Shown here piece by piece: positions 1 through 9,682 of a stretch of DNA of 64,000 bases. A program made the position numbers and the translations under genes. A model generated the notes under the pieces. It was not told where the DNA came from, searched no databases, and saw nothing but the letters and a program-made list of their open reading frames with translations. Positions within the stretch are counted from its first letter, which is position 1, and every line of letters starts with the position of its first letter. Origin of the DNA: Ochrobactrum quorumnocens (lineage in GTDB: Bacteria; Pseudomonadota; Alphaproteobacteria; Rhizobiales; Rhizobiaceae); contig NZ_CP022604.1 in the NCBI RefSeq assembly GCF_002278035.1, positions 1,178,001-1,242,000 on the forward strand, read 5' to 3'.

Positions 1-60
1 CCTTTCTTTATCTACCGGAACGAATAACGCGACCGGATTGCGTGCAGTTTATTCAAATCG

Positions 61-83
61 GTTGACAAACCAAGCCTGTCAAC
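61..83. promoter_or_regulatory. Inverted repeat near the left edge, possible operator
   Basis: Perfect 7-bp arms GTTGACA and TGTCAAC are separated by 9 bases. On the minus strand the left arm supplies a TTGACA that could be a -35 box for a gene lying beyond the window's left edge. In related genomes the gene after lon is usually hupB (HU), but nothing of that gene is visible here. The operator role is inference. Confidence 0.35.
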
Positions 84-84
84 A

Positions 85-110
85 TGAAAAAACCCCAGAA
101 ACCCGGGGTT
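85..110 (-). terminator. Second hairpin after lon, with T-run
   Basis: Read on the minus strand, AACCCC pairs with GGGGTT across a short loop and is followed by a run of T. It lies directly after the stronger hairpin at 121-143, so lon appears to end in a tandem terminator. Confidence 0.6.
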
Positions 111-120
111 AAACACAGAA

Positions 121-143
121 ATGCCGGGCATTTAGCCCGGCAT
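121..143 (-). terminator. Rho-independent terminator hairpin of lon
   Basis: A perfect 9-bp stem ATGCCGGGC/GCCCGGCAT with a 5-base loop starts about 28 bases after the lon stop codon. The hairpin itself is followed by a weak T stretch; the next hairpin has the better T-run. Confidence 0.75.
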
Positions 144-170
144 TGTTATCTTATTAGCCACTAGCAATGA

Positions 171-2594
171 TCAATGAGCTGTCGAAACACCTGCTTCATC
201 GTCCGCTGGGGCCGCCGCAACAGGAGTCGCTGGCTCTGTCCATTCGATTGGTTCCGGCTTGCGAAGCAGTGCATGCTCAAGAACTTCACCGACGCGCGAC
301 ACAGGAACAATCTCAAGATTATTCTTCACATTGTCCGGAATATCCGCCAAATCCTTGGCGTTTTCTTCAGGGATCAGAACTTTCTTGATGCCACCACGCA
401 ATGCGGCAAGCAGCTTTTCCTTGAGACCACCGATTGGCAGCACACGGCCACGAAGGGTCACTTCACCCGTCATTGCAATGTCTTTGCGAACCGGAATACC
501 GGTCAGAACTGAGACAATTGCTGTAACCATGGCAATACCAGCCGACGGGCCATCCTTTGGCGTCGCGCCTTCCGGCACGTGCACGTGGATGTCACGCTTG
601 TCGAACAGCGGAGGCTCGATGCCGAAATCAACCGCACGCGAACGGACATAAGATGCCGCCGCAGAAATCGATTCCTTCATCACGTCGCGGAGGTTACCAG
701 TGACGGTCATACGACCCTTACCGGGCATCATGACGCCTTCAATGGTTAACAGCTCGCCGCCAACTTCAGTCCAGGCGAGACCTGTGACAACGCCGACCTG
801 ATCTTCGCCATCGATCTGACCGTAACGGAAGCGCTCGACACCGAGATAATCGGAGAGGTTCTTGTCGGTGATCTTCACCGACTTCTTCTTCGACTTCAGA
901 ATCTCGGTCACGGCCTTACGCGCCAGAGTCATCATCTCACGTTCAAGGCTACGCACACCGGCTTCACGTGTGTAAAGACGGATAACATTGCGCAGCGCAT
1001 CGTCCGTGACCGAAAACTCCTTCGGCTGCAAAGCATGATCCTTGATCGCCTTTGGCAGCAGGTGCCGCTTGGCAATCTCAAGCTTTTCATCCTCGGTGTA
1101 ACCGGCAATACGAATGACTTCCATACGATCCAAGAGTGGACCAGGAATATTCAGCGTATTGGCCGTTGTCACGAACATGACGTTCGACAGATCGTACTCA
1201 ACCTCAAGATAATGATCCATGAAGGTCGAGTTCTGTTCTGGGTCCAGTACCTCGAGCATTGCCGATGACGGATCGCCACGGAAGTCCTGGCCCATCTTGT
1301 CGATTTCATCGAGCAGGAAGAGCGGGTTGGACTTCTTCGCCTTCTTCATCGACTGGATGACCTTACCGGGCATCGAACCGATATAAGTGCGTCGGTGACC
1401 ACGAATTTCGGCTTCGTCGCGCACACCGCCAAGCGACATACGGACGTATTCACGGCCGGTAGCTTTGGCAATCGAGCGAGCAAGCGAGGTCTTACCAACG
1501 CCGGGAGGTCCAACGAGGCAAAGGATCGGACCCTTGATCTTGGTCGAACGAGCTTGCACTGCGAGATACTCGACAATGCGCTCCTTGACCTTCTCAAGAC
1601 CAAAGTGATCGTCACCCAGCACTTCTTCGGCGAAGTTCAGGTCCTGCTTGATCTTCGACTTCTTGCCCCAAGGAATAGACAGAAGCCAGTCGAGATAGTT
1701 GCGCACGACTGTAGCTTCTGCAGACATCGGGCTCATGCTGCGTAGCTTCTTCAGCTCAGCCTGCGCCTTTTCGCGAGCTTCCTTGGAAAGCTTGGTCTTG
1801 TTGATGCGTTCTTCGAGCTCAGCCGCTTCATCGCGACCGTCCTCGCCATCACCAAGCTCCTTCTGGATCGCCTTCATCTGCTCGTTGAGGTAATATTCGC
1901 GCTGCGTCTTTTCCATCTGGCGCTTGACGCGGCCACGGATGCGCTTCTCAACCTGAAGAACCGAAATCTCGGCTTCCATAAACGAAAGCGCCTTCTCCAG
2001 GCGCTCACGCACCGAAAGAATCGACAGCATTTCCTGCTTTTCAGGAATCTTGATCGCGAGATGCGAAGCAACCGTATCGGCAAGTTTGGAATAATCGTCG
2101 ATCTGGCTGGCAGCGCCAACCACTTCAGGCGAAATCTTCTTGTTCAGCTTGACGTAGTTTTCAAAGTCCGAGACCACCGAACGAGACAAGGCCTCAACTT
2201 CGACGGCATCTTCTTCGGGCTCTGGGAGAGCCGCGGCATAGGCCTCGTGATAATCTTCACGATCGGTAAATTTGGAAACCTTGGCGCGAGCAGTGCCTTC
2301 GACGAGAACCTTGACGGTACCGTCTGGCAACTTGAGAAGCTGCAGCACATTGGCAATCGTGCCGATCTCATAGATTGCATCCGGTGCCGGATCGTCGTCG
2401 GCTGCATTCTTCTGCGTTGCGAGCAGAATCTGCTTGTCCACGCCCATCACTTCTTCAAGGGCACGGATCGATTTTTCACGTCCGACAAACAGCGGAACGA
2501 TCATATGGGGGAAGACTACGATATCGCGCAACGGCAGCACGGCATACAGCCCGTCTTCGCCATTCGCTGGGGTCTTCTGTTCAATACCCGTCAT
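171..2594 (-). CDS. lon: ATP-dependent endopeptidase La (Lon)
   Basis: Lon degrades misfolded and selected regulatory proteins in the cytoplasm as a hexameric serine-lysine protease. The 807-residue product has the full order of parts: N-terminal substrate-recognition domain (about 15-210), coiled-coil linker, AAA+ module with Walker A GPPGVGKT at 362-369 and Walker [10 protein letters not shown] at 426-434, and a C-terminal protease domain with the catalytic serine in PKDGPSAG and the lysine in GLKEKLLAA. Length is usual for the family; the last 25 residues are an acidic, alanine-rich tail. The ATG at 2594 fits the start of the N domain. It lies downstream of clpX on the same strand, but the clpX terminator separates them, so it probably has its own promoter. 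Confidence 0.98.
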   Translation of the reverse strand: MTGIEQKTPANGEDGLYAVLPLRDIVVFPHMIVPLFVGREKSIRALEEVMGVDKQILLATQKNAADDDPAPDAIYEIGTIANVLQLLKLPDGTVKVLVEGTARAKVSKFTDREDYHEAYAAALPEPEEDAVEVEALSRSVVSDFENYVKLNKKISPEVVGAASQIDDYSKLADTVASHLAIKIPEKQEMLSILSVRERLEKALSFMEAEISVLQVEKRIRGRVKRQMEKTQREYYLNEQMKAIQKELGDGEDGRDEAAELEERINKTKLSKEAREKAQAELKKLRSMSPMSAEATVVRNYLDWLLSIPWGKKSKIKQDLNFAEEVLGDDHFGLEKVKERIVEYLAVQARSTKIKGPILCLVGPPGVGKTSLARSIAKATGREYVRMSLGGVRDEAEIRGHRRTYIGSMPGKVIQSMKKAKKSNPLFLLDEIDKMGQDFRGDPSSAMLEVLDPEQNSTFMDHYLEVEYDLSNVMFVTTANTLNIPGPLLDRMEVIRIAGYTEDEKLEIAKRHLLPKAIKDHALQPKEFSVTDDALRNVIRLYTREAGVRSLEREMMTLARKAVTEILKSKKKSVKITDKNLSDYLGVERFRYGQIDGEDQVGVVTGLAWTEVGGELLTIEGVMMPGKGRMTVTGNLRDVMKESISAAASYVRSRAVDFGIEPPLFDKRDIHVHVPEGATPKDGPSAGIAMVTAIVSVLTGIPVRKDIAMTGEVTLRGRVLPIGGLKEKLLAALRGGIKKVLIPEENAKDLADIPDNVKNNLEIVPVSRVGEVLEHALLRKPEPIEWTEPATPVAAAPADDEAGVSTAH

Positions 2595-2682
2595 TATTCA
2601 GTCCTTTCTCAGGTCATTCGACCCGATTGCCACAAGCTGTGGCCCCTTTCATTACGAGGCAGTCCACAACCAGTGCGTCGGT

Positions 2683-2715
2683 CCATAATTGGAGTGTCGA
2701 ACTCCTAAATTCAAG
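2683..2715 (-). promoter_or_regulatory. Weak heat-shock-like promoter candidate for lon
   Basis: On the minus strand a CTTG (2715-2712) is followed about 20 bases later by CCAATTAT-like sequence (around 2683-2692). This only loosely resembles the alphaproteobacterial RpoH pattern CTTG-N17/18-CYTAT. lon is a known heat-shock gene, which is the main reason for listing it. The -10 match is poor. Confidence 0.25.
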
Positions 2716-2824
2716 CTGCTTACAGGGCAGCATTCATAGAATCGTCATCTATCCTGCGCCGTCACAGAAATTTGTACAATAACAAGCTCCCGTTGTATCC
2801 AGCATCAGCCAAGACATAGACAAG

Positions 2825-2850
2825 AAAAAGGCCGCTTGCGCGGCCTTTTT
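2825..2850 (-). terminator. Rho-independent terminator of clpX
   Basis: Perfect 11-bp stem AAAAAGGCCGC/GCGGCCTTTTT with a 4-base loop, 18 bases after the clpX stop. The symmetric A/T ends mean it would also work on the plus strand, but no gene ends there. Confidence 0.9.
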
Positions 2851-2868
2851 CGAAAAATCAAGCAATCG

Positions 2869-4143
2869 TCAGGCAGACGCATTGCCCTTCTCTTCCTGAC
2901 GCTCTGCGTAGATGTAGAGCGGACGCGCACTACCATCCACCACATCACCGGAAATGACGACTTCCTGCACACCTTCCAGCGTTGGCAACTCGAACATGGT
3001 GTCGAGTAAGATCTTTTCCATGATGGAGCGCAGACCACGTGCACCCGTCTTGCGTTCCACAGCCTTGTTGGCGATGGCTCGCAGTGCGTCTTCGTGGAAG
3101 CTCAGTTCGACATTTTCCATGTCAAACAAGCGCTGATACTGCTTCACAAGCGCGTTCTTTGGCTCAGTCAGAATTTGTACCAGTGCGTCAACATCGAGAT
3201 CTTCGAGTGTGGCAATCACTGGCAGACGACCAACGAATTCCGGAATAAGACCGAATTTCAGAAGATCTTCTGGTTCCAATTCCCTGAACACATCGCCGAT
3301 ACGACGGTCTTCGGCTGACTTAACATTTGCACTGAAGCCAATCGACGTCTTTTCACCGCGAGCCGAGATGATCTTGTCGAGACCAGCAAAAGCACCGCCG
3401 CAGATGAACAGGATGTTCGTCGTATCCACCTGCAGGAACTCCTGCTGTGGATGCTTGCGACCACCCTGAGGAGGCACGGAAGCGACAGTGCCTTCCATGA
3501 TCTTCAGAAGCGCCTGCTGAACACCTTCGCCCGACACGTCACGCGTGATCGAAGGGTTGTCCGACTTGCGGCTGATTTTGTCGACTTCGTCGATATAAAC
3601 GATGCCGCGCTGCGCGCGTTCAACGTTGTAATCGGCCGACTGAAGAAGCTTCAGAATGATGTTTTCGACGTCTTCACCAACATAGCCGGCTTCGGTCAAT
3701 GTCGTTGCATCGGCCATAGTGAACGGCACATCAATAATACGAGCGAGCGTCTGAGCAAGATAGGTCTTGCCGCAACCTGTCGGACCGACCAACAGAATGT
3801 TGGACTTCGCAAGTTCGATATCGCTGCTCTTCGACTGATGCGCGAGACGCTTATAGTGATTGTGCACGGCAACCGAGAGAACGCGCTTCGCATCCTTCTG
3901 GCCAATGACATAATCGTCAAGAACGTCCATAATTTCCTGCGGCGTAGGCACACCTTCGCGTGACTTCACCATCGAGGTTTTGTTTTCCTCGCGGATGATA
4001 TCCATGCAAAGTTCGACGCACTCGTCGCAGATAAATACGGTCGGACCTGCAATCAGCTTACGCACTTCATGCTGGCTTTTGCCACAGAACGAGCAATAAA
4101 GCGTATTCTTTGAATCGCCGCCGCTGTTGCTGACTTTGCTCAT
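2869..4143 (-). CDS. clpX: ATP-dependent Clp protease unfoldase subunit ClpX
   Basis: ClpX is the AAA+ hexamer that recognises tagged substrates, unfolds them and threads them into ClpP. The 424-residue protein begins with the C4 zinc-binding domain (CSFC at 17-20, CDEC at 39-42), then the AAA+ core with Walker A GPTGCGKT at 120-127 and Walker [10 protein letters not shown] at 182-190, and the small alpha/beta domain. Length and order are typical. The order clpP-clpX-lon on one strand is common in proteobacteria, but a roughly 400-base gap separates clpP from clpX here, so clpX may have its own promoter as well as read-through from clpP. Confidence 0.98.
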   Translation of the reverse strand: MSKVSNSGGDSKNTLYCSFCGKSQHEVRKLIAGPTVFICDECVELCMDIIREENKTSMVKSREGVPTPQEIMDVLDDYVIGQKDAKRVLSVAVHNHYKRLAHQSKSSDIELAKSNILLVGPTGCGKTYLAQTLARIIDVPFTMADATTLTEAGYVGEDVENIILKLLQSADYNVERAQRGIVYIDEVDKISRKSDNPSITRDVSGEGVQQALLKIMEGTVASVPPQGGRKHPQQEFLQVDTTNILFICGGAFAGLDKIISARGEKTSIGFSANVKSAEDRRIGDVFRELEPEDLLKFGLIPEFVGRLPVIATLEDLDVDALVQILTEPKNALVKQYQRLFDMENVELSFHEDALRAIANKAVERKTGARGLRSIMEKILLDTMFELPTLEGVQEVVISGDVVDGSARPLYIYAERQEEKGNASA

Positions 4144-4539
4144 TGCAGTTTCCTTTCAATAAACCGAAATGAACGACAACCTCATCGCGTGTTCATTTCG
4201 ATCGTTTTTTCCGGTTCGGATCCATTTGGGAAGCAAAACACACTTCCTTGGCGGTCCATCAGCAGCTTCAACGCGCTGCTTCTAGTCTCGGGATTCCAGT
4301 CACCGCAGGCTTCCCGACCGAAGAAGCCTTAAGTGATGACTTTTGCAGAACCTAAAGCGGGGAACAATTGAAAAATCAGGTTCCCCGACGAGATTCCGCA
4401 TAATCTGAACAATTTTAGCGCCCTGAACCCCAACAGATGCTTAACGCGACACGTTAACTTTCACGTACGACCAAGAAATAAGCCGCTTTTGTGGCAGAGG
4501 ACGCTAAAATTACAGTAAGCCGGGTAAACCGGCTCCTGT
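4144..4539. other. clpX-clpP intergenic region, no gene seen
   Basis: This 396-base gap has no credible coding sequence. It holds an inverted repeat GGGGAAC/GTTCCCC (about 4359-4386, about 14-base spacer), a TTAACG/CGTTAA palindrome at 4441-4457, and a hairpin close to the clpP stop. The clpX promoter presumably lies here, but I could not identify it. Confidence 0.6.
4516..4532 (-). terminator. Weak hairpin after clpP
   Basis: An AGCCGG/CCGGCT type stem lies just past the clpP stop. The following bases (TACTGTAATTTT on the minus strand) are only partly T-rich, so it may be a leaky terminator or a processing signal. Confidence 0.4.
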
Positions 4540-5169
4540 TCACTTCGATTCTTCAGCACCAGTTTCGCGTGATTCGATCACTTTATCGATCAAACCGAAC
4601 TCCAGCGCTTCCTGCGCAGTCATGAAGTGATCACGATCAAGTGTACGCTCAATCGTCTCGTAATCACGACCGGTGTGCTTGACGTAAATCTCGTTGAGGC
4701 GGCGCTTCATCTTGATGATGTCCTGCGCATGTCGCTCGATATCCGACGCCTGCCCCTGGAAACCACCAGACGGCTGATGCACCATGATACGAGCATTTGG
4801 CAGCGCAAAACGCTGACCGGTTGCACCGGCGGTCAGCAGCAGCGAGCCCATCGATGCAGCCTGGCCCATGCAAAGCGTGGAAACGGGCGGCTTGATGAAT
4901 TGCATCGTGTCATAGATCGCCATACCGGAGGTCACAACGCCGCCGGGCGAGTTGATATACATGTTGATCTCTTTCTTCGGATTTTCCGATTCAAGAAAGA
5001 GAAGCTGCGCGCAAATCAGCATCGACATGCCGTCTTCGACAGGACCGTTGACGAAGATGATGCGCTCTTTCAGCAAGCGCGAGAAGATATCATAGGCCCG
5101 CTCACCACGGTTGGTCTGCTCAACCACCATCGGCACGAGGTTCATGACGGTTTCAATGGGATCTCTCAT
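4540..5169 (-). CDS. clpP: ATP-dependent Clp protease proteolytic subunit ClpP
   Basis: ClpP forms the double-ring serine protease chamber served by ClpX and ClpA. In this 209-residue product the catalytic serine is Ser106 (GQAASMGS), the histidine is His131 (MVHQPSGG), and the aspartate lies in LDRDHFM near residue 180. The length matches the family, including a short propeptide-like N terminus. A heat-shock promoter is visible directly upstream. The gene is followed by clpX and lon on the same strand, as expected for the ClpXP pair. Confidence 0.98.
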   Translation of the reverse strand: MRDPIETVMNLVPMVVEQTNRGERAYDIFSRLLKERIIFVNGPVEDGMSMLICAQLLFLESENPKKEINMYINSPGGVVTSGMAIYDTMQFIKPPVSTLCMGQAASMGSLLLTAGATGQRFALPNARIMVHQPSGGFQGQASDIERHAQDIIKMKRRLNEIYVKHTGRDYETIERTLDRDHFMTAQEALEFGLIDKVIESRETGAEESK

Positions 5170-5228
5170 TATGGGCCTCTGGATATTTATGGCGAATAGG
5201 ACGAATTTGAATCGTATGGATTACCCAT

Positions 5229-5258
5229 ACATAGGGCTTTGCAGCCCTGTTCCGCAAG
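5229..5258 (-). promoter_or_regulatory. RpoH (sigma-32) heat-shock promoter of clpP
   Basis: On the minus strand CTTG (5258-5255), 18 bases, then CCCTATGT (5236-5229) match the alphaproteobacterial RpoH pattern CTTG-N17/18-CYTATNT closely. It sits about 60 bases upstream of the clpP ATG, between hflX and clpP, which suits clpP as a classic heat-shock gene. The assignment rests on the sequence pattern and known biology. Confidence 0.75.
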
Positions 5259-5265
5259 ATGCCGA

Positions 5266-6684
5266 TCAATCCCAGTCGGAATCATCAATGACAGGCTTAA
5301 TGCCACGTTTCTCATCGAGCATTTTACGTGATGTCTCAGTCAGACGTGCGCGGATACGGACCGACCCATCCTCGAGATCTTCGCGTTTTACATCGCTGCC
5401 GTGCTGGTAAATCCAATCAAGGATATGCATCTCAAACGGAGACAACACGACATCGACCGAACCCAGCGCCCCTGCAATGCGGGTCTCGATAAGCGAAAGC
5501 AACCTGTCAACACCCTCACCCGTCCAGGCTGAAAGCGGAATCGGACGCCCCTCATCGCTGCCAGCCGCCGCAAGACGAGATGCTGCCTCGCGCCCTGATT
5601 CATCCAGATTATCGATCTTGTTCCATATCTGGATCACGCGTTTGTGGTCATGAGGCTCGACACCAAGACCGGCGAGAATACTCTCGACGTCCTCTGCTTG
5701 TGCAGCATTATCCGGATCGGAAATATCGCGCACATGCAAGATCAGGTCAGCCTCGACGACTTCTTCAAGCGTCGCACGAAACGCCGCGACCAGATGGTGC
5801 GGAAGGTTCGAGATGAAACCCACGGTATCGGACAGGATAACCGTTTCGCCGTGCGGAAGGCGGATACGACGAAGCGTCGGGTCCAGCGTCGCAAACAGCA
5901 TATCCTCGGCGAGAACGTCGGCACCAGTCATGCGGTTGAACAATGTCGACTTACCCGCGTTCGTATAACCAACGAGCGCCACGACCGGATGCGGCACCTT
6001 ACGGCGCTTCTGGCGATGGAGGGTACGCGTGCGAACAACGGTTTCAAGCTCACGTTTTATGCGCAGAATCTTGTCCTGCAACATGCGCCTATCGGCTTCG
6101 ATCTGCGTTTCACCCGGACCGCCCAGGAACCCGCCGCCACCGCGCTGACGCTCAAGGTGGGTCCAGCTTCTGACAAGACGGCCTTTCTGATAATTCAGAT
6201 GCGCAAGTTCGACCTGCAGCGCACCTTCCTTGGTGCGTGCTCTCTCACCGAAAATTTCGAGAATGAGACCCGTACGATCGATGACCTTGACGTTCCACTC
6301 TTTCTCCAGATTGCGTTGCTGAACCGGCGTCAGCGAATGATCGACGATAACAAGCCCGATTGACTTGTCTTCGAGAATTTCAGCAATCGCCTCTACCTTA
6401 CCTGTTCCCAGCAAGGTTGCGGGACGCGGTGTGTTCACCACTACATTTTCGGCGTGAGCAATTTCAAGATTGATCGCACGTGCAAGACCAACGGCTTCCT
6501 CCAGCCGCGCTTCATTAGAACGCTGAAACTGGGGCCTTTCGCCTTCTTCACTTGCAGTGCTTGTATTGTGCCGTTCTGGCAATATAGGAACGATAACCGC
6601 TGCTCTGGTAGGTTCTGGTTCAGACAGACCAAATCCCTTTTTTTCATCTGCAGGCGATACGTTCTTATCTTTGAATTTCGACAA
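5266..6684 (-). CDS. hflX: GTPase HflX
   Basis: HflX is a ribosome-associated GTPase that can split or rescue 70S ribosomes, notably under heat stress. The 472-residue protein has an N-terminal HflX nucleotide-binding domain, a glycine-rich linker (GGGGFLGGPGE near 182-192), the G1 motif GYTNAGKST at 239-247, G3 DTVGF and G4 NKID. The first 55 residues are a divergent, probably disordered extension, usual for Rhizobiales homologues. It follows hfq on the same strand, the conserved hfq-hflX pairing, although the hfq terminator and about 200 bases lie between them. Confidence 0.96.
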   Translation of the reverse strand: MSKFKDKNVSPADEKKGFGLSEPEPTRAAVIVPILPERHNTSTASEEGERPQFQRSNEARLEEAVGLARAINLEIAHAENVVVNTPRPATLLGTGKVEAIAEILEDKSIGLVIVDHSLTPVQQRNLEKEWNVKVIDRTGLILEIFGERARTKEGALQVELAHLNYQKGRLVRSWTHLERQRGGGGFLGGPGETQIEADRRMLQDKILRIKRELETVVRTRTLHRQKRRKVPHPVVALVGYTNAGKSTLFNRMTGADVLAEDMLFATLDPTLRRIRLPHGETVILSDTVGFISNLPHHLVAAFRATLEEVVEADLILHVRDISDPDNAAQAEDVESILAGLGVEPHDHKRVIQIWNKIDNLDESGREAASRLAAAGSDEGRPIPLSAWTGEGVDRLLSLIETRIAGALGSVDVVLSPFEMHILDWIYQHGSDVKREDLEDGSVRIRARLTETSRKMLDEKRGIKPVIDDSDWD

Positions 6685-6814
6685 ATAAATTTACTCCGGG
6701 ATACGGAAACGAACTACCTACGCAGATAGGTCTCCGCACAAGCGGTTTCAAATAGAAGACGCCCCGGCTAATCAAATCACAATCCGAAAGCCATTTCTGG
6801 CCGGATTAGAATCG

Positions 6815-6861
6815 AAAAAACTGGAGCGGAGTGACAGCTTTGCGAAATCACCACGCTCCAG
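6815..6861 (-). terminator. Terminator hairpin after hfq
   Basis: On the minus strand CTGGAGCG and CGCTCCAG form a perfect 8-bp stem around a 25-base loop that can pair further inside. The stem is followed directly by TTTTTT, giving a rho-independent terminator 31 bases beyond the hfq stop. Confidence 0.75.
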
Positions 6862-6891
6862 CGAAAAACTGGCCAGATAAACTGGTAAGCG

Positions 6892-7128
6892 TCAGACTTC
6901 CTCGCCCTCGAACATCTGCACAGGCTGGCTTGGCATGATGGTCGAAATTGCATGCTTATAAACAAGCTGCGAATGGCCATCGCGACGCAGCAATACGCAG
7001 AAATTGTCAAAAGACGTCACGATACCCGTGAGTTTCACACCATTGATAAGAAAGATGGTCAGTGAAATTTTCTGCTTGCGTACAGAGTTGAGAAAAAGGT
7101 CTTGAAGATTTTGCGATCGTTCAGCCAT
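6892..7128 (-). CDS. hfq: RNA chaperone Hfq
   Basis: Hfq is the hexameric Sm-like protein that helps small RNAs pair with mRNAs. The 78-residue product shows the Sm1 segment ([20 protein letters not shown]) and the Sm2 signature around [10 protein letters not shown]. Size is typical of the short alphaproteobacterial Hfq. It precedes hflX. About 268 bases upstream carry no gene and presumably hold its promoter. Confidence 0.98.
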
Positions 7129-7396
7129 TGTTTTTATTCCTTTAATCGATCAGCAGTCAGCTCGCCAAATGCCAGACGAACACGCGCACACACATAAATC
7201 AAGCTCCCGGATTGCGCAAACCCGGTCGCTGATCGCAATTGCTGTGGAAAGACAACTGCTTCGCTCTTTAGCTTCGGTTAACAGGATGGGAATCTTTGCG
7301 CAACCGGCAATTTCAAATGCGAGTAAGCAAATCTTACAGGCTTCGCAAATCTGGCATAATTTTCAATGAGCTGAAAGGAAAAGGCCATCGGACAGT

Positions 7397-8226
7397 TTAT
7401 TGAGCTGTCGTGAGAACCTCTTGGCGCGGCGCATCCAGCAATGGTTTCACGCGGTCGATTGCCCACATATAAAAGCTTCCAGGCTGGAGAGAAACGACTT
7501 CCTTGTGTTTCTTATGAATATGAAAGCCGATAAAGTCTGGGTGCTTTATTGGCTCCAAGCCATAAGCAGGATCATAGATGCGGGTAGCTTCCTTCCCGAC
7601 CCAGTAATAAAAGTTCTCCTGCGGCGCCGCGTTTTTGAAAATGCCGTATTTTCTGGCGAGACGTGAAATGCCGTCATTGCCAAAGATAGTAATACCAATA
7701 GATGCTGGCGTGACTTCTTTACCAGTCATTCGATAGTAGAAGGGCCGCAGCTTACCGCGCCTCAGGCCAAGCCAGCGCGGCAATGCATAGGTTGCCGCAA
7801 CATATGCTTCAAATTCGCGAATAATCGGATGATTGTGTGGCAGATAAAGCGCCGACACTCCGACACGGAAACGATTTTCCCGTGCTACGTAGGGCTTCGA
7901 TGGATCGGGATGAAGCTGTTTGAGCAGATAGACGTCTGTATCAAACCAAACGCCCTGTTTGTGCTTCATCAGCATGATACGGAAAATATCGCTGAACTGA
8001 ACAATTGTGATCTGGTCACGAAAATGCGGATAACCCGGGTCCAGCCTTTTAAACACCAGCTCAGGAAGTATCTGTTGGCGTCATGCAATTCCACACCTGG
8101 AGGAACATTTTCAATCGGTGCGTAAGAAAAAAGCTTCACACGCTGGCCAGTCATCACCATGGAGGCCAGACAGATACGATCAACTTCACGTAACCGCGGT
8201 CCGTACCAGAACGTGCAGATATCCAT
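7397..8226 (-). pseudogene. Glycosyltransferase with DXD motif, split by a -1 frameshift
   Basis: The N-terminal part reads from the ATG at 8226 (MDICTFWYGPRLREVD) and ends at a stop at 7969. The C-terminal part, open from just after a TGA near 8084 down to 7397, carries the sugar-nucleotide DXD motif in GVWFDTDVYLL and the conserved-looking ILPELVFKRL. Joined, they give about 276 residues resembling the DXD glycosyltransferases that modify surface polysaccharide. The break lies near 8083-8090, and restoring one C in AAC(C)AG would give an uninterrupted DANQILPE. A perfect slippery heptamer T TTA AAA lies at 8053-8047 in the zero frame and would move ribosomes into the downstream frame. The cause could be a true mutation, programmed frameshifting or a sequencing error. 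Acceptor and product are unknown. Confidence 0.8.
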
Positions 8227-8272
8227 AAAAGCCCCGAGGAAAATGCCGACGCGTTAAATAAACGCCGGGTAA

Positions 8273-9649
8273 TCAGAAAAATTCAAGGCTAACGCGGAAC
8301 ATTTGTTCCACATGCTTGATTGCGTCCGCAGTAGCAAAAATCACCACACGATCTTTCGGTTTGATGCGGACATTACCATTGGGCTGAATGACCTGCCCGT
8401 CGCGATAAATCGCGCCGATTCGCAAACCTTCCGGCAGATCAAGGTCACGCAGAGGTGCACCAACCAATGAGGAGGTCTCAAGCGCTTCTGCCTCAATAAT
8501 TTCAGCCATGTCACGATAGACACTATAGACCGCTCGGATACGTCCGCGACGCACGTGCTGGAGTATCTTCGATACGGTCACTGCCTTTGGATTAATATAT
8601 GCATCGATTCCCACCATGTGGGTGAAGTCCTGATACGCAACCGTATTGATCAGCGCCATGTTCGCCTTGCATCCGAGTCGTTTCGCCATGATGCTTGAGA
8701 GAATGTTGACCTGATCCTGGTTGGTCAGTGCAACAAACAGATCGGCATCCTCAATATCGGCTTCCTGCAAAAGCGCCTGATCAAGCGCACTGCCATGCAG
8801 AACCATTGTCCGATTCAACTGATCTGCTATCGCAAAAGCGCGCTCATGCTCACTTTCGATCATCTTGATCCGCGTTTGCCATTTGCGCTCTTCAATCGCC
8901 TTGGCAACATAGAGGCCGATATTGCCGCCGCCAGCAATGACAATACGATGTGCTTCCGGCTTCTCATGTCCAAACAATGACAGCGTTCTGCGCACCTGTT
9001 CACGCGTTGTCACCACATAGGCGAGATCACCGGCATGAAGCTGATCTGTCGAGCGCGGAATAAAGAGACTGCCATTGCGCACAACGCCAACGACCGTAGC
9101 AGCAAGATCCGGAAACAGGTCCGACAGTTGCTTAAGCGGTGTATTGATGACGGGGCATTCTTCAAGGCACTCGATTGCAAGACCGATGATCTTATCGTCG
9201 GCAAATCGCAGGACGTCAGTCGCCCCCTGCAACGCGATGCGCCGCAAGACAACTTCACCAACTTCCAGTTCCGGTGAAATAATGACGTCGATGGGCAGGT
9301 TTTCACGCAGGAACAGGTCCTGATACTCGGCCTTGAGATAGGACTGCGCGCGAATACGTGCAATCTTGGTCGGCACGTTGAAAACCGAATGCGCCACCTG
9401 ACAAGCCACCATATTGACTTCGTCAGATAGTGTGACAGCGATAATCATGTCAGCCTCGTTGGCACCGGCGGCGGCCAACACGTCAGGCTGCGACCCATGG
9501 CCAACAAATCCGCGGACATCCAGCGTGTCACGCACAATCTCGATATGTCGTGCAGAAGTATCAATTACGGAGACGTCATTTTCTTCGGCCGCGAGCCGCT
9601 CAGCTATGCCGTAGCCGACCTGCCCTGCTCCGCACACAATAACGCGCAT
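8273..9649 (-). CDS. trkA: Trk potassium uptake system regulatory protein TrkA
   Basis: TrkA is the cytoplasmic NAD(H)-binding regulator of the TrkH/TrkG potassium channel. The 458-residue protein contains two repeats of RCK N plus RCK C domains, with Rossmann glycine motifs GAGQVGYG at the N terminus and GGGNIGLY at the start of the second half. Length is typical. It lies 33 bases after ntrX on the same strand, a placement known from Rhizobiales and consistent with co-transcription. No trkH is present in this window. Confidence 0.97.
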   Translation of the reverse strand: MRVIVCGAGQVGYGIAERLAAEENDVSVIDTSARHIEIVRDTLDVRGFVGHGSQPDVLAAAGANEADMIIAVTLSDEVNMVACQVAHSVFNVPTKIARIRAQSYLKAEYQDLFLRENLPIDVIISPELEVGEVVLRRIALQGATDVLRFADDKIIGLAIECLEECPVINTPLKQLSDLFPDLAATVVGVVRNGSLFIPRSTDQLHAGDLAYVVTTREQVRRTLSLFGHEKPEAHRIVIAGGGNIGLYVAKAIEERKWQTRIKMIESEHERAFAIADQLNRTMVLHGSALDQALLQEADIEDADLFVALTNQDQVNILSSIMAKRLGCKANMALINTVAYQDFTHMVGIDAYINPKAVTVSKILQHVRRGRIRAVYSVYRDMAEIIEAEALETSSLVGAPLRDLDLPEGLRIGAIYRDGQVIQPNGNVRIKPKDRVVIFATADAIKHVEQMFRVSLEFF

Positions 9650-9682
9650 ATCAATCCGCCTGCCCTAAACTAACTAAAACTG

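Noticed and set aside
4441-4457. Possible CtrA box TTAA-N9-TTAA in the clpX upstream region
   Set aside because: The CtrA consensus needs exactly 7 bases between the TTAA halves; here there are 9.
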